64,000 nt of DNA from Pseudeuparius sepicola (GCA_963920635.1 OY987307.1:19793735-19857734), one strand, 5' to 3'. Numbered from the stretch's first letter, positions 34,986 to 47,090 are shown. The notes: generated by a model not told the origin, from the sequence alone. Made by a program: numbers and translations.

Positions 34986-35479
34986 ATTTGCCCAGCATTA
35001 CCTATGTGAACTGTTTATAGTCGTGCTAATTTTTTAAATACGAAATAATTTGTTTAATATTCTGTTCTGTTACCAATATTTTACTAGTGGGACGTTAAAT
35101 GTCGAATGAACGTTGGATTGGCCAGATAATAATTGTACAAACAAAAAAGCAAGCAAACATCAGACCCAATTAAGCAATTTGGTTAAAAATAAATGAATAG
35201 TTTATCTCCAGTCGAGAATCGAATCCAGATTTTAAAGTTTTTACTTTTACCGCTTTCTAATGAATCACTCTTTAATTACAAGCCGTGGCTTTCTTTGAGC
35301 GTCAAAGAGCCATTTTGAGGTACAATTAATATTCCCTACATATCGACAATCAACGACTTTTTATTACCCCAGCACACCTGAAGAAATTCTACGACGCGAG
35401 GCACCTGCGTGTACCTACTCTTAATTAGTCCCACTCATACATAATCCAGAAAAACCATATATTGTATATGTTTTAAACG

Positions 35480-35760
35480 ATTTCATTAGGCCGGCTCTCC
35501 CATGGCCAGAACCCATAAATTCGCGTGGCCGCCATTGGAAATGGCGCTGGAGATGGCTATCGGCCGCGCGGCGCGCGCCGTAAAAAATCAAGCCATTAGA
35601 ACGGGTTCCAGCAAATGACGTTTCGCGAAACGCTCAGTAGGCCGTGTCGGCTAATTGCGTATAACAATCAACACTTGACTCATGTCGGGCGCTGCGACGC
35701 GGCCGCCGCCATTTTCAAACGCAGAGCGACCGAGGCGGCGGTGCTTTCTCGGTAATAAGA
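35480..35760. promoter_or_regulatory. GC-rich non-coding island, candidate host regulatory DNA
   Basis: This CpG-containing block in an AT-rich context includes the palindrome-like GCCATTGGAAATGGC, the run CGGCCGCGCGGCGCGCGCCG and GCGGCCGCCGCCATTTTC. There are no repeats and no convincing ORF (the 35651-36004 minus frame lacks a domain). Candidate promoter or enhancer; conservation could not be tested. Confidence 0.35.
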
Positions 35761-36199
35761 CGAAGATGAGGGGAGCAGTGGCGTCGAGAAACTGAGGATG
35801 GATAAGATTACTTCGGCCAATATTATACTGTACTGGCAGCCAGGGCAGGGAGAGGCACGAGCGAATAGAAAATAGGATGTGGTTATAACAGAATATTATA
35901 ATCAGGGAATTACGTAGGTAGTGGGAGGTGGTGGGGTGAAGCAAGGTCAAATTATATAGTAGAGGCAGCACCATAGGCCTCCGCTGAGCGATTCCCCACC
36001 TCATCGATTAGTAGAGAGAGTTATATTCTACATTTTTAAAATCTTAAATTCATTGACAAATCTGCAGGTAGACAATATATTTCGTGTGCCCTAATGTTGA
36101 AGAGGTTTATAAGAGATTACTTCGCGCTGTGTGTTTGCCTTTGAAAACCGTCCAGTACCCGCCGTTTCTACTGTACGCAAAATCGTGCAGAAATGGGAA

Positions 36200-37745
36200 A
36201 CTACACAGTAAAAAAAAATCGGTGTAAATCCTCTTCGTGTAAGCGGTGAAAGAAATTTGGTGAAAATTAGACACGAAAATTGGTGGATTTCAAATTATCT
36301 TAACCAAACCTCATTTGTCAAAATTCACACTACAACAAATTCGTTAATTTCAACACTTAGGGGTGTAATTTTTTTTATATTTCTACACACGGTTTCGTGT
36401 TTGTTCACACCATGCGGTGTTCCTTAACACCATTTGGTGTCCCTTAGCACTATAAGCTGTGTCAAATTGAACGTATTAACACAAGTTCGCGTTAGGTAAA
36501 TGATGAGAGAGGGAAGGTATTTCACCAGTTATGGATGTAAAATCTTAGAAAATCAAAGCCATGGTATCAGTTGTTTGCCCAACGTGTTGCGCGATGGAGC
36601 TTATCAGTTTGTGTGAGGTGTGACCCGACCGCGTGGCGCGTATAATAGTTATAAAAGTGATTCTACCGACCGCTAGTGCAAAAATGGTGTTGTTATGTAA
36701 AGTAAAATTTCATAGTGAGTAAGATGGATTAAAACGACAGGCGAATATGCAGATGTGACGACGAAAGGTACTGTGTGATAGCCGAGGTGATAGCCCCTAA
36801 CCTATACTCATCGACTGTGTTGATATGAGTTTGTTCTCACCGAAATCAGAAACCAGTCGCTAATCTGATTGACGGATTTTAAATTATCTGACTGTTCTGA
36901 CTGTTTTGATTCCTGCTCAATGGCTCCGACTTAGTTCGGACCTGCTTGTGCTTGTGAGAACAGGCATATCTAACTAAATCGCTGTGTCGCAACATTTGAA
37001 GTTTCTTTTTGTCTCACACGGACAATTCTGTAAGGCAATAGTTACTTAAGTACATTGTATGAGAATTTGTACGAAATAGTTTGGTCGCATCAAACTGTAC
37101 GAATTTGAAAGAAAATGCTCTTTTACAGTACAAGTATAAATAACCTCCTAACATATAAAGCATTTCTTGTGTTTGTGGTTAGGTACACTTTTCTTACGAA
37201 TTCGTACGGTTTTTTTATAACCAAATATTTTTGGGTGAGAATGAATATTTATTTATAGCTTTAAGAAAGAAAATGTTGATATTTTTATACCTATTTGTAA
37301 GGAATCGTTCATATATTTTGGAACTGAAATAAAGTATTTTCTTTACTTATTACCGTTTATTATTTTTTAGAAATAATTTAAATTGACGACCAAGCACATA
37401 TTATGCCTGGTGCATACAGCTTCTTTATCTTTTAGTTTTATTTTATTTTTACAAGTAACACATTTCCTTAATTTGAACTTATCAATGACATTTGAAATTT
37501 CTTTAAAATAAAGTAGGTACATGTAAAGCTATAAGGGAGAAAGAAGAAGAAAAGGGGAATACCAAATACATAAATTAAATTACACCATTTTGACCAAATT
37601 GCATGTAAAACTTACACAAAACGGTGTTAATCTTACACAACGCCGTGTTAAATATTCACATACCAGCATAGTTCTTATTGACACCAGAACATTTGGTGAA
37701 ATTGACCAAAAAAGAAAGTGTAAAATTTCCCAGATATGGTGTGGA
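36200..37745. mobile_element. candidate element with clustered ACACCA/TGGTGT words
   Basis: Two clusters (36215-36480 and 37580-37745) are packed with short words such as GGTGTAA, ACACCA, TTGGTGT and CGGTGT in both orientations and are roughly inverted with respect to one another. The middle (about 36500-37560) lacks them. It has no coding part. This is the layout of subterminal arrays of a non-autonomous DNA transposon. Boundaries are approximate and no target duplication was found. Confidence 0.5.
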
Positions 37746-38306
37746 CTTATATAGACCATACCGAGGACCATACCCATTAGGGAGAAAGCTGATGGAGACG
37801 AACATTTAAGGTATATACAAAATATTTTATTTTCTGATCTGATCACAATCCTTCGATAGTACCTAAGTTACTACTGGTCTCGCGAAAATAAACACCTTTC
37901 GCTGGTTCTGCAAACCCATATGCAGTGCCCTAAAATTAAATGTTTGGGCAACGATATTAAACAATATCATTATTGGCCCTTCTTTATTGATGGTACACTG
38001 CAGCTGAAAAGCACTTGAAGATGCTTCAAAACCAGATTATTTCTGAAGTACGTTGCATTTTTTTATACCGATATGAATTCCGAGTAAACACGCGTGTGTC
38101 GTGCTGACTCCCAATAATATTGATTCTCTTGGTTAAAAAGTGGCTCAAAATTTCCAGTTTTTCGCAGTAACATTGTGTTAGTTATCCTACTACAGAATAT
38201 TTTGGACTAGTCGACTCTTGTAAGTTGTTTTTCTTCATTAACTGGGAAATTTGTAAGATACCTGCTGTTAAACGAAATTGTGGTCCTACCGCGACGATAA
38301 ACCAGT

Positions 38307-38943
38307 ATGGCATGGAAGACTCGCCAACAACAACAAATGCAGGATCTGCAATTGAACGAAGAACTCATTACAAAAATTTGCAAACAACAAGCTGAGCTTG
38401 TCAGTAAACAATTCGAAGCTAAACTTATGCAAATTCAAGAACCTATAAAAATACTTACGGAAGAGCTTCGCGGCACTAAAAAGTGTATTCAAAAAATTGA
38501 AGAAAAATCTAATGAAATGGAACGTCTGTATAAATCTAACAACTTAATTTTCTATGGGATTGAGGAACCTCAAAGTGAAAAGCCTGAAGGACTAGAAAAT
38601 AAAATAATAAATGTTATTCGCAATAAACTCAATGTAGAGGTCTCGTCCAACGATATTGACAAATCCTATCGACTTGGCAAACCAAAACAGGGACGGGGAC
38701 GTGCTGTGTTTGTACGTTTTCCAACAAATAAAATAAAAACTAGAGTGTACATGAAAAAAAAATATATTAAAAAAAACTGGCATAGTAATTAGAGAAGACC
38801 TAACTTTGGAGAAACTTGAGCTTATGAAAAAAGCAGGTACGGTCTACGGAGTCTCTAATGTTTGGACCAACGATGGTAAAGTTTATTGTCTCAAGAATGG
38901 AGTGAAGACGCATATCCGCAGTGCTGAAGACATAAAGAATTAG
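38307..38943 (+). pseudogene. LINE ORF1 protein (coiled coil + RNA-binding), one frameshift
   Basis: The frame from ATG 38307 gives a Gln-rich start, a long charged coiled coil (about residues 10-75, with EELITKICKQQAELVSKQFE and KKCIQKIEEKSNEMERL), then NNLIFYGIEE, the start of an RRM-like fold, and SYRLGKPK...RAVFVRFP. It stops at 38792 just after an A-run. Reading one frame over continues KTGIVIREDLTLEKLELMKK and VSNVWTNDGKVYCLKNG to a stop at 38943, the normal C-terminal domain, so a single slip in the poly-A stretch broke it. ORF1 proteins of this type bind LINE RNA as a chaperone. Confidence 0.82.
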
Positions 38944-39813
38944 TGGCCGCGGTTTGATCGACGCGAGGGCATACAGCGTTGTCTTCTTTTTCTTCTTTCT
39001 TTTATGGATATAAAAAGAGTAATAGTATATTTAGTTTTTAGTCATAAAACAATGAGCGTATTTATATGTTTTCTATGTGAATTACATGCCTATTGATTTT
39101 ATGCTTTTATGTGAATCGTAAATATTTTGAAAATTTCTATGACGCTTGATCATTTTGTTTAAATATTGCTTATATTTTTGCTTTTCTTTTCTTTAATTAA
39201 AATTGTTATGTGTATCTGCCCTTGCTCTCTATTTATTTTATATTTTATACAGGGTTAACTATCACTTAGTACAAAAATTTTTATGGCAGATAAAGAAAAA
39301 TTAGACTTGCCAAAATAAATTTTCAAAAATTTTCTAACATTTGTCTTAAGCCTAAAAAATTTTTTTTTCAAATTGTATTAAACCCCTCAAAAAACGCCGC
39401 CTATGGACGCCCGCGCGACATGTCTAAAAATTTCGCGTATGTCAATAGCGCGGCGTTGCCACGTCTATCAATTTATCCGAGGATTCACCACAAAATTTCG
39501 ATTTCCTTTTAAAAACGATTACTTTCTAAGGAACATGTAGAATGCCTATGAAACACCTACCTTACTGACATTTCCAGGATTGTTTGCACCATTTTCTGTT
39601 TTCTTGCTTTTTTACATTAAAAGTCACACAACACAACATTCACATTTTCTAAATCTGTTGGGGGATCTCTTGGTTTCCCTCTGCTATTCCTTTTGTTTGA
39701 AGCGAGGTACTCAGCCTGACGACCACGACGAGGTAGATCCCCTCCGCCAGGAAAACCCCGAAGGGTAACCAAAAAATCACAACTGCACTAGCACACATTG
39801 CACATGCAAAGCA

Positions 39814-41082
39814 CTACAGTAGCTGTTCAAAGAGGCCGCCGTTAACTTCGATGCACAAATTCACTCGGTTAACTAAAGAAGTCCGGATACGTGCAAAAAG
39901 TCCATGATTATTCCGGATTTGAACAGCTGCACCTTCAATTCGTTCACGTAACTGCTGCTCGTTGTCGATTTCCTGCTCGTACACAATCGCCTTCATGAAT
40001 CCCCAAATACAAAAATCCATTGGATTCAAGTCTGGTGATCGCGGCGGCCATGCAATGGGCCCTCCTCTTCCGATCCAACGGTTGGGGCATTGGTCGTCTA
40101 AAAGTGCACGAACAGGTCTCGCAAAATGGGCTGGTGCACCATCGTGCATAAACCACATGTCATGCAGTACTTGTAGTGGCAAATTATCAAACAAAACATT
40201 TGTCAGAAAATACAAGTATCGTTCAGCGTTTAAATTTTCCGGTAGAATGTATGGTCCAATTAATCGATCTCCATAAACTCCTGCCCAAACATTGATGGAA
40301 AACCGACGTTGGAAATTAAACCGCCGAACAGCATGTGGGTTCTCATCGGACCAAATATGGCTGTTGTGTCTAAAAAAAAACAACAAAAATTAGAAATATT
40401 CACAATTTTGGCGAAGGCGTTAGGATTGACATAGCCAATTTTATAATAAATAAAAAAGATAATATGGAAGAGAGAAAGCTATAAGTAAGTAAAAATTTAC
40501 ATACGTGTAAACCCCAGCACGTGTGAAGCAGCATTCGTCTGTCCAAAGAATGTTGAAAACAAAGTTTGGGTCTTGGGCGATTCGATCACGTAGCCAAGTG
40601 CAGTAGGTCATTCTCACCGGAAAATCATTTGCTTCTAATGCTTGGACCTTTTGTATGTGATAAGGGTGAAGGCCGTTTTCCCTTAGAATCCTCCATGCCT
40701 GTAAATAATTTTATTGTTACATTTTAAATTTTATGTAGGTATTAGGTGCAAGCAAAGACAATCCCATCACATGGGATAGTCTTTGGTAGAAGTCAGTTTT
40801 ATTGGTTTTATTTTACTTGCCTTGTTCTGAGATATTCCCAATCTCCTTGCAATAGCTGTAGTGCTTATGGAAGGTTGCTCGCCCACCCCTTCGAGCTTGC
40901 AAAACACCAGTGTTTCGCATACGTTGTACAATGTTCACGAAAGTACGTGGGTTAGGCATATTTGCCCTGTTAGGAAAACGAATACGGTATTCTGCTGCAG
41001 CTCGATGTGCACTTTCATCGCATCTCCCGTACATTATAACCATGTCCGTTAACTCGGCGTTCGAATACTCCGGCATTTTCAC
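39814..41082 (-). pseudogene. DD41D mariner-like transposase with two introns
   Basis: Exon 1 (41082-40821) starts MKMPEYSNAELTDMVIMYGR and has the first HTH, then a shift or deletion near RRGG, then TTAIARRLGISQNK. Exon 2 (40698-40505) reads AWRILRENGLHPYHIQKVQA and NILWTDECCF with the first catalytic Asp. Exon 3 (40369-39814) has MHDGAPAHFARPVRAL with the second Asp, SPDLNPMDFCIWG with the third 41 residues on, and ends GGLFEQLL. Intron 1 (40699-40820) has a GC-AG boundary, AAG|GCAAGT...TTTACAG|G; intron 2 (40370-40504) is GT-AG. The exon joins restore frame exactly. Only the exon-1 lesion appears to kill the gene. Confidence 0.85.
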
Positions 41083-41184
41083 AAAGACGCTGAACGATTT
41101 GCCGCGAAAATCAAGACCAAACTGGGAAATAACGCCATGTTACATTCGCAAATGCCCTCCGTCGGCTACTAGCCAAACTTGAAA

Positions 41185-42255
41185 AGGTTTGTTCCAACAG
41201 GACCAATAACCGTGCTCAAGCACGTTCAGCGCATGCGCACTACCCCACTGGCTGTTCCAACTGAATTATGTACCTACCGACACGGGACGATACACGCACT
41301 GTTCCAGCCGATTTATGGATCATTTGTGTATCGTCCTTGTACGATAAAAACGGTCCCTGGTCTAAAGCAATAACCGCGTGTACTGACATGCGCAGTGTAT
41401 AGTCATGTGACAGAGATAAACAATAACCTCATATTTTTGTTTTTACGTAGATGGTTTTAAATCGATGGCTGGGATCGTGTTGTTTATTTCTTGTTGGTTT
41501 GTGGCTTGTTGGGTAGGGCGGGGAATCGTTGAACAATAATTTTTTAGAGTAAAGAGTGAGGTTAGCCCACCGAACATTCGGTTAGCCACATATTAAACAC
41601 GCAGGTTAGGTGCGGTCACAAAACGTGATTTGGTCGATTTGATTCACAATCCGTTCCATCTGAAATTTTCTTTGGGATCGCACATGAACGGTGCAAAACT
41701 AGCGCATGCGTTCTTTAAGGGTTATCATCTAGTTCATGTACAGTTCTGTGACGGTACGTAAATTCGAGTTGGAACAAATGATCCCAAAGAAAATTTCAGA
41801 TGGAACGGATTGTGAATCAAATCGACCAAATCATATTTGTGACCGCACCTAACCTGCGTGTTTAATATGTGGCTAACCGAATGTTCGGTGGGCTAACCTC
41901 ACTCTTCATTCTAAAAAATTGTTCAACGATTCCCCGCCCTACCCAACAAGAAATAAAAAACACGATCCCAGCCATCGATTTAAAACTATCTACGTAAAAA
42001 CAAAAATATGAGGTTAATGTTTATCTCTGTCACACGACCATACACTGCGCATGTCAGTACACGCGGTTATTGCTTTAGACCAGGCACCGTTTTTATCGTA
42101 CAAGGACGATACACAAATGATCCATAAATCGGCTGGAACAGTGCGTGTATCGTCCCGTGTCGGTAGGTACATAATTCAGTTGGAACAGCCAGTGGGGTAG
42201 TGCGCATGCGCTGAACGTGCTTGAGCACGGTTATTGGCCCTGTTGGAACAAACCT
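41185..42255. mobile_element. 1.07-kb foldback element, arms ~500 bp
   Basis: AGGTTTGTTCCAACAGG at 41185 is mirrored by CCTGTTGGAACAAACCT ending at 42255, and the two arms are nearly identical over about 500 bp, with a short centre near 41690-41770. The words TGTTCCAAC or TGTTCCAG recur (41190, 41250, 41302 and inverted in the right arm and centre). Open frames in the arms are mirror images of each other, not genes. No target duplication is obvious. It separates the 5' end of MLE copy II from its transposase. Confidence 0.88.
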
Positions 42256-42887
42256 TGTATGTACAGTTAGTTGCCTAGCTAGGAAGTTATGAAATGACGA
42301 ACGGGGCAACGCGGAGCAGTCGAAAAAACGTTTCATAGACTCGACCGGGCCGATACGTCGCTTAATTCATACCGCCGAGGCTTCAGAACAATAAATCCTT
42401 TATCTATGCTTCAGAAGAGGTTAGATGGTGGACAAGAATTCATCAGAGGAGCTCCGGGGGTATTAAGGGAGACGGCTTGTGGTGTCGCGGTAATGAGCTT
42501 TCCGCGAGAGTAGGAACCGGTCCGGATACGAGCTAAGGTAAGGGGAATCTAATAGCGCTGCATCTGTACAGATTCAAATCGATTGTTATTTATGTATTTT
42601 TTAAATTTGTTTGAGTAAAAAGGTATTTTCACCGTTCCTAAATCAACGGCAACACCGCGGAAAATCACTTCAGCTGTCAGTACCTTCAGAAGCCAAATTG
42701 GATGACGTCATTAAAGGCGGGGATTTACAGGGAAAATAGGGGTCTTTACCCGTTTTTTTAAAGATCGTAAAAAAAATCTAAAAATATTTTTCTATGTTTT
42801 CTTAAGCCATCCTGCGCACGTGGTAAAATTTTTTGTACTAAGTCATAGTTAACCCTGTATATATTAAAAACCTTTTTTTAATTCTTA

Positions 42888-45838
42888 ATGGTAGTTCAGT
42901 GGGGAGGTCAGCATGGCCCCAGGTTGAGAATGGCTTGTTTAAATCAATATGATGTACTTGGCGATGAGGACAGCGATGCGAACAATCTCGTATTGTGTCA
43001 TTTTAATATTCGCAGTATAGTTAATAAAATTGACTTGCTGAAGGACTACATTAATAATAACTCAAATTATGATATTTTTACTATTTCAGAAACCTGGTTA
43101 TATGATGAAATACCAGATAGCTTGTGTAATATCCCAGGATATCAGCTCTTTAGGCAAGATCGGCATGGTAGGGGTGGTGGTGTTGCTTGCTATGTGCGCA
43201 ACTGTAGTTTTATAAAAGATGTAAAAATTGCAAGTAAATTCTCAGAATCTGACATCGATGTTTTGTGGATTTCCTTCAAAATATGCAAAAAGAAGGTAAG
43301 TGTTGGCTGTATATATAACCCAAACATATCCAGTTTTAGAGCACTTAGTGTTCTTGAAAATTCTTTAACAGAATGTATAATATCATCGGACGTAGTATTT
43401 CTTCTTGGAGATTTTAATGTTGATTATCTCCAAATAAATAGCATAGAAACAAAGTTCTTGCAAACCTTTCTATATAAAACTTTTAATTTGAATCAGATTG
43501 TTGATGCAGTTACACGACCGGTCAGTGGCAAACTCTTGGATCATATATGGACAAATGGGCATGATCATATAATTAAAGTAAATGTTATAGATTTACCAGA
43601 TTTCCATAGTGATCATTCACTCATTTATTGTGTAGTTAACATACCTGTAGACAAACAAAAGTCTAAAATTATTTTTGCTAGAAACCTTAAAAACATAAAT
43701 GTAGACATGTTTAATATGCATGCCAGTGGGGCTGACTGGGGTCATGTTTATTCTATTGATGATATTGATAGTAAAGTTGAATACCTTGAAAACATTATAT
43801 TAACTTTATTCGACATTCACGCACCTATCAGGCAAATTAAAGTTACGAAGAGACATAGTCCCTGGGTTACGTATAATATAAAAATGATGATGCGCACGCG
43901 TGATAGAGCTTTGTCTGAGTATCGTAGCTCATTACGCGATATTCTTGTGTCCAGAGCTCAATCCGAAACAAAGTGGTTGTACTATAAACAAATGCGAAAT
44001 TTAGTTACAACGGCAATACCTAGGGAAAAAAAAGCTTATCTTGAGAATCAACTTAATAAGAATGTTAAAACATCTCATCGTTTATGGAAAGCCTTAGATA
44101 AATTAACCGTACACAAAAAATCTAAACACAATTGTGAAATGCCGCAGTGTATTAATGACAGCAATAAAATTAATGACTTCTTTGTAAATTCTGTCAACAG
44201 GGCAGAGGCTGATCAGGAAACTATAGCTTATTTTAATTCAGAAAGGTGCGAACGAGTAACTGATGTCTTTCGTTTTGAAACGGTTAACGATGGGGAAGTA
44301 TACGATGCCTTCAAAACTCTTAAAAGTGCATCGAATGGTATTGATGGTATAAGTGGGGAAATGTTGGAGATGTGTTTACCCCACTGTTTGGGTATTGTAA
44401 CGCATATCATAAATTTTTCATTACGCAATAGTCGTGTACCCTCAAGATGGAAATGTGCTCTTGTAGTACCAATACCTAAGAAAGATAAAATTGCTTGTTT
44501 GGCTGATTTGCGACCCATAAGTCTTCTCCCCTTTTTTTCAAAAATATTAGAAAAGATAGTTTGTACACAGTTTAAATGTCATATTGATAAATTTCAAATA
44601 TTGCCTGAGAGACAATCAGGTTTTCGTAGTGGGTATAGCACTATGGCAGTTTTAACCGATCTCGTTGATGATATGTTAACAGCTATTGGTAACAAAAAAA
44701 TTACATTTCTAGTTATGTTGGACTATTCAAAGGCATTTGATTGCTTAAATCATGGATTGCTCATAGCCAAACTGAATTACTATGGCGTATCTGGAGGTGC
44801 CTTACAATGGTTCGCCTCATATCTACAAGATAGGTACCAAATTGTGAGGCTGTCTTCAAATTACACGGACGATAACTGTACACCTATTAAAATTCCCTCG
44901 GGAGTCCCTCAAGGCTCCATATTAGGACCATTGTTGTTTGTTATTTACACTGCCGACTTGCCCTATAATGTTAGTAGCAATATGCATTTATATGCCGATG
45001 ACAGCCAGATTTATTATTCTTTTAGTCCTCAAGACCTGGATTCCGCGGTTGCTAAACTAAATATGGATTTGGCACATGTTTCTTCTTGGTCGCTTAAGCA
45101 TGCCTTGAATCTTAATACTGAAAAAACTGTAGCTATGATTGTTGGAACTGAAGCTCAGCGCTCTAAAATCGACATAACAAATAAAATATTTTTAAACAAT
45201 GTTGCTTTAACTGTTCAGGATGAAGGGAGAAGCTTAGGTGTAATTCTGGACAAAAATCTCTCCTTCGGCTCTCATATGTTGACTGTCTCGTTAAAAGGGC
45301 TTTCTGAGTATTGAAATCTATCTATAGATTTAAGTATGTTCTTAGTACTGCGGTCAAGTTGCGACTGACTGAATCTCTAATTATCTCACTTTTTGATTAT
45401 TGCGACCTAGTGTATGGTCCTTGCCTATCTTTGCAGAATTCGCAAAGACTGCAGTTGATGCAGAATATATGTATGAGATATGCCACTGACGTAAGAAGGA
45501 GAGATCACATTACTCCATACTACATCGAACACAATTGGTTTAAGTTGGACGTTAGAAGAAGGGTTCATTATGCTTGTCACACCTACAAAATAATTCATGA
45601 TGAAAAACCTACTTATTTAAAAAATAAAATCTTCTCTCTGGATGACTTGCAGGCCAGACCCAGACGTGATCCATCCATATTGCGCATACCTAAGCATAGC
45701 ACCACCATCTTTAAGGGATCTTTCAGCTACGTCGCTGCTTCTGTATATAATTCATTACCTTTTGATGTTAAGAGCGCTCCCACCTTCTCGAATTTCAAGA
45801 GAAGAATTAAGCTCCTCTTTGCACTTGCTCCTCAGTAG
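42888..45838 (+). pseudogene. LINE ORF2: endonuclease-reverse transcriptase, one frameshift
   Basis: The first frame (42888-45314, 808 codons) contains an APE-type endonuclease (CHFNIRSIVNKIDLL, FTISETWL, GGGVACYVR, LLGDFNVD and FHSDHSLI) and then a reverse transcriptase. The RT motifs are LRPISLLPFFSKILEK, FLVMLDYSKAFDCLNHGLL, IPSGVPQGSILGPLLF and the catalytic YADD at 44991-45002. A frameshift near 45300 separates the C-terminal domain (45311-45838, LRLTESLIISLFDYCDLVYG to SFSYVAASVYNSLP). The domain order and C-terminal motif fit the CR1/Jockey group. Apart from that one shift it is well preserved. The N-terminal Met may be internal. Confidence 0.92.
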
Positions 45839-46096
45839 CTTGCGTTTTTATCATCTCTGTCTTCATCGCGTGGTGGCATATTGGTATAGTATGGTGATAT
45901 ATAGGTGTAATGTAATTTAATTTGATTTCATTGTATTTTATCGGTATATAATAGTATTCTCGTTTCCTTTCTTTTTTTAAACAATTTACAATTTGATTAG
46001 ATCTATTATAACTTGTCTTGTACGTATTTCAGGTTGGGCCAAAGCAGTCTATGACTGAGCCCCGCCTTAATAAAGTCGTATTATTATTATTATTAT

Positions 46097-46690
46097 ATCG
46101 ACTTAGCCAAAAGGCATTCGCACTCCCTCTCTGGGGAACATTCACTCAGATCCCGGGTATCCCGGATACCATAAGGATCTGGCTCGGACGAGACCCTTGC
46201 CATGTTATCGGGCCTTAGGTGACATTGATGTTGTTGGACGTTCCTGCACTCCCCTCTATTATTATTATTATATCGACTTAGCCAAAAGGCATTCGCACTC
46301 CCTCTACGGGGAACATTCACTCAGATCCCGGGCATCCCGGATACCAAAAGGATCTGGCTCGGACGAGACCCTTGCCATGTTATCGGGCCCTAGGTGACAT
46401 TGATGTTCTTGGACGATCCTGCATTCCCCATGAATTTCCTGACGGTTCGGGCTGTCGCAAGTAGTACCGCTTTCTGCATGGACCTGTAAAGACTATCAGT
46501 TAGATTCAGCTCCTTGATGTTTCTCAGCAAACTTTTTGGTATAACACCAGTTGTTGACATGATGATTGGAATCGTCTGGACGTTCTCCATTTCCCATTGC
46601 CTTCTAATTCGTTCTTCTAAGTCTCTGTACTTCGCGATCTTCTCGACTTGCTTCACACGCAGGTTGTTGTTGTTCGGGATGGCCACATCA
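46097..46690 (-). mobile_element. 3' end of a second LINE, duplicated tail
   Basis: On the minus strand a coding end (46390-46686) is followed by an untranslated tail ending in (ATA)n. The tail (about 155 bp, starting ATCGACTTAGCC on the plus strand) is present twice, at 46097-46250 and 46272-46430, each bounded by an ATT microsatellite. It abuts the tail of the first LINE, so the two elements meet tail to tail. Confidence 0.7.
46390..46686 (-). pseudogene. LINE reverse transcriptase C-terminus fragment
   Basis: The frame reads MAIPNNNNLRVKQVEKIAKY, RDLEERIRRQWEMENVQTIP, IIMSTTGVIPKSLLRNIKEL and ends in AVLLATARTVRKFMG. This pattern (IP-NNN-L, EKI-KY, STTG-IPKSL, A-R-VR-FL) is the C-terminal region of a widespread insect non-LTR retrotransposon polyprotein. 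Catalytic domains are missing, so it is 5'-truncated. Confidence 0.65.
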
Positions 46691-46710
46691 ATCAGAGTTG
46701 TCTTCCTAGA

Positions 46711-46719
46711 AATTTATTA

Positions 46720-46752
<33 letters not shown>
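46711..46752. repeat. (ATT)n microsatellite
   Basis: About fourteen ATT units with one interruption, lying between the LINE fragment and the MLE relic. Confidence 0.95.
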
Positions 46753-46753
<1 letters not shown>

Positions 46754-47090
46754 TCCAATCAACTTCGATTTAGTGTGCTTTCAGCAGAATGGCTGTTCTG
46801 CCCACAATGTCCGACTAGTGAAAGAGTTTTTAAAAACCACATTTCCAAATCGGTTAATTTCCACGCGGGACAATTAATTGGCCGCCACGATCATGCACCC
46901 GATTTGTCACCCAATGACTTCTTTCTTTGGGGATACGCCAAAAAAAAAACATTTTTGCTCACCAACATGAAGAACCACGTAATGTGGACGACTTGCGAGC
47001 ACGAATCATTGATGTGTTTGAAAATATTTCCCCTGAAGTGCTAGCCATTGTTAGATCTGAATTTTATCGGAACGCCCTGTGTATATAGTG
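46753..47090 (+). pseudogene. mariner-like transposase relic
   Basis: FQQNGCSAHNVRLVKEFLKT matches the second-Asp region of DD41D-type transposases, but the catalytic Asp of QQDG is changed to Asn. After a frameshift, HAPDLSPNDFFLWGYAK carries the third Asp. The frame then decays, ending near ACGCCCTGTGTATA at about 47072, a worn terminus. Confidence 0.75.

Larger units (their letters stand above)
39248..42860 (-). mobile_element. mariner-like element, copy II, inserted in the LINE
   Basis: The two ends are inverted: TACAGGGTTAACTATCACTT at 39248 and GTTAACCCTGTA ending near 42860, flanked by TA. The 3' part carries a transposase gene on the minus strand with two introns (39814-41082). The 5' untranslated part (42256-42860) precedes it and is interrupted by a 1.07-kb foldback at 41185-42255. 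Its ends match those of copy I at 2811-6720. Insertion lies between ORF1 and ORF2 of the LINE, so the LINE is older. Confidence 0.88.
38307..46096 (+). mobile_element. CR1/Jockey-type LINE, split by an MLE
   Basis: ORF1 (38307-38943) and ORF2 (42888-45838) lie in the same orientation and are separated by a mariner-like element at 39248-42860 that brings its own TA duplication. Removing the insert restores an ordinary two-ORF LINE of about 4.2 kb. The 3' untranslated end contains AATAAAG near 46068 and ends in an (ATT)n tract at about 46082. The 5' limit is not defined; it is at or before 38300. Confidence 0.85.

Noticed and set aside
41179..42336. Identical ORFs in opposite orientation (RFVPTGPITVLKHVQ...)
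   Set aside because: They are mirror images produced by the foldback arms, not two genes.
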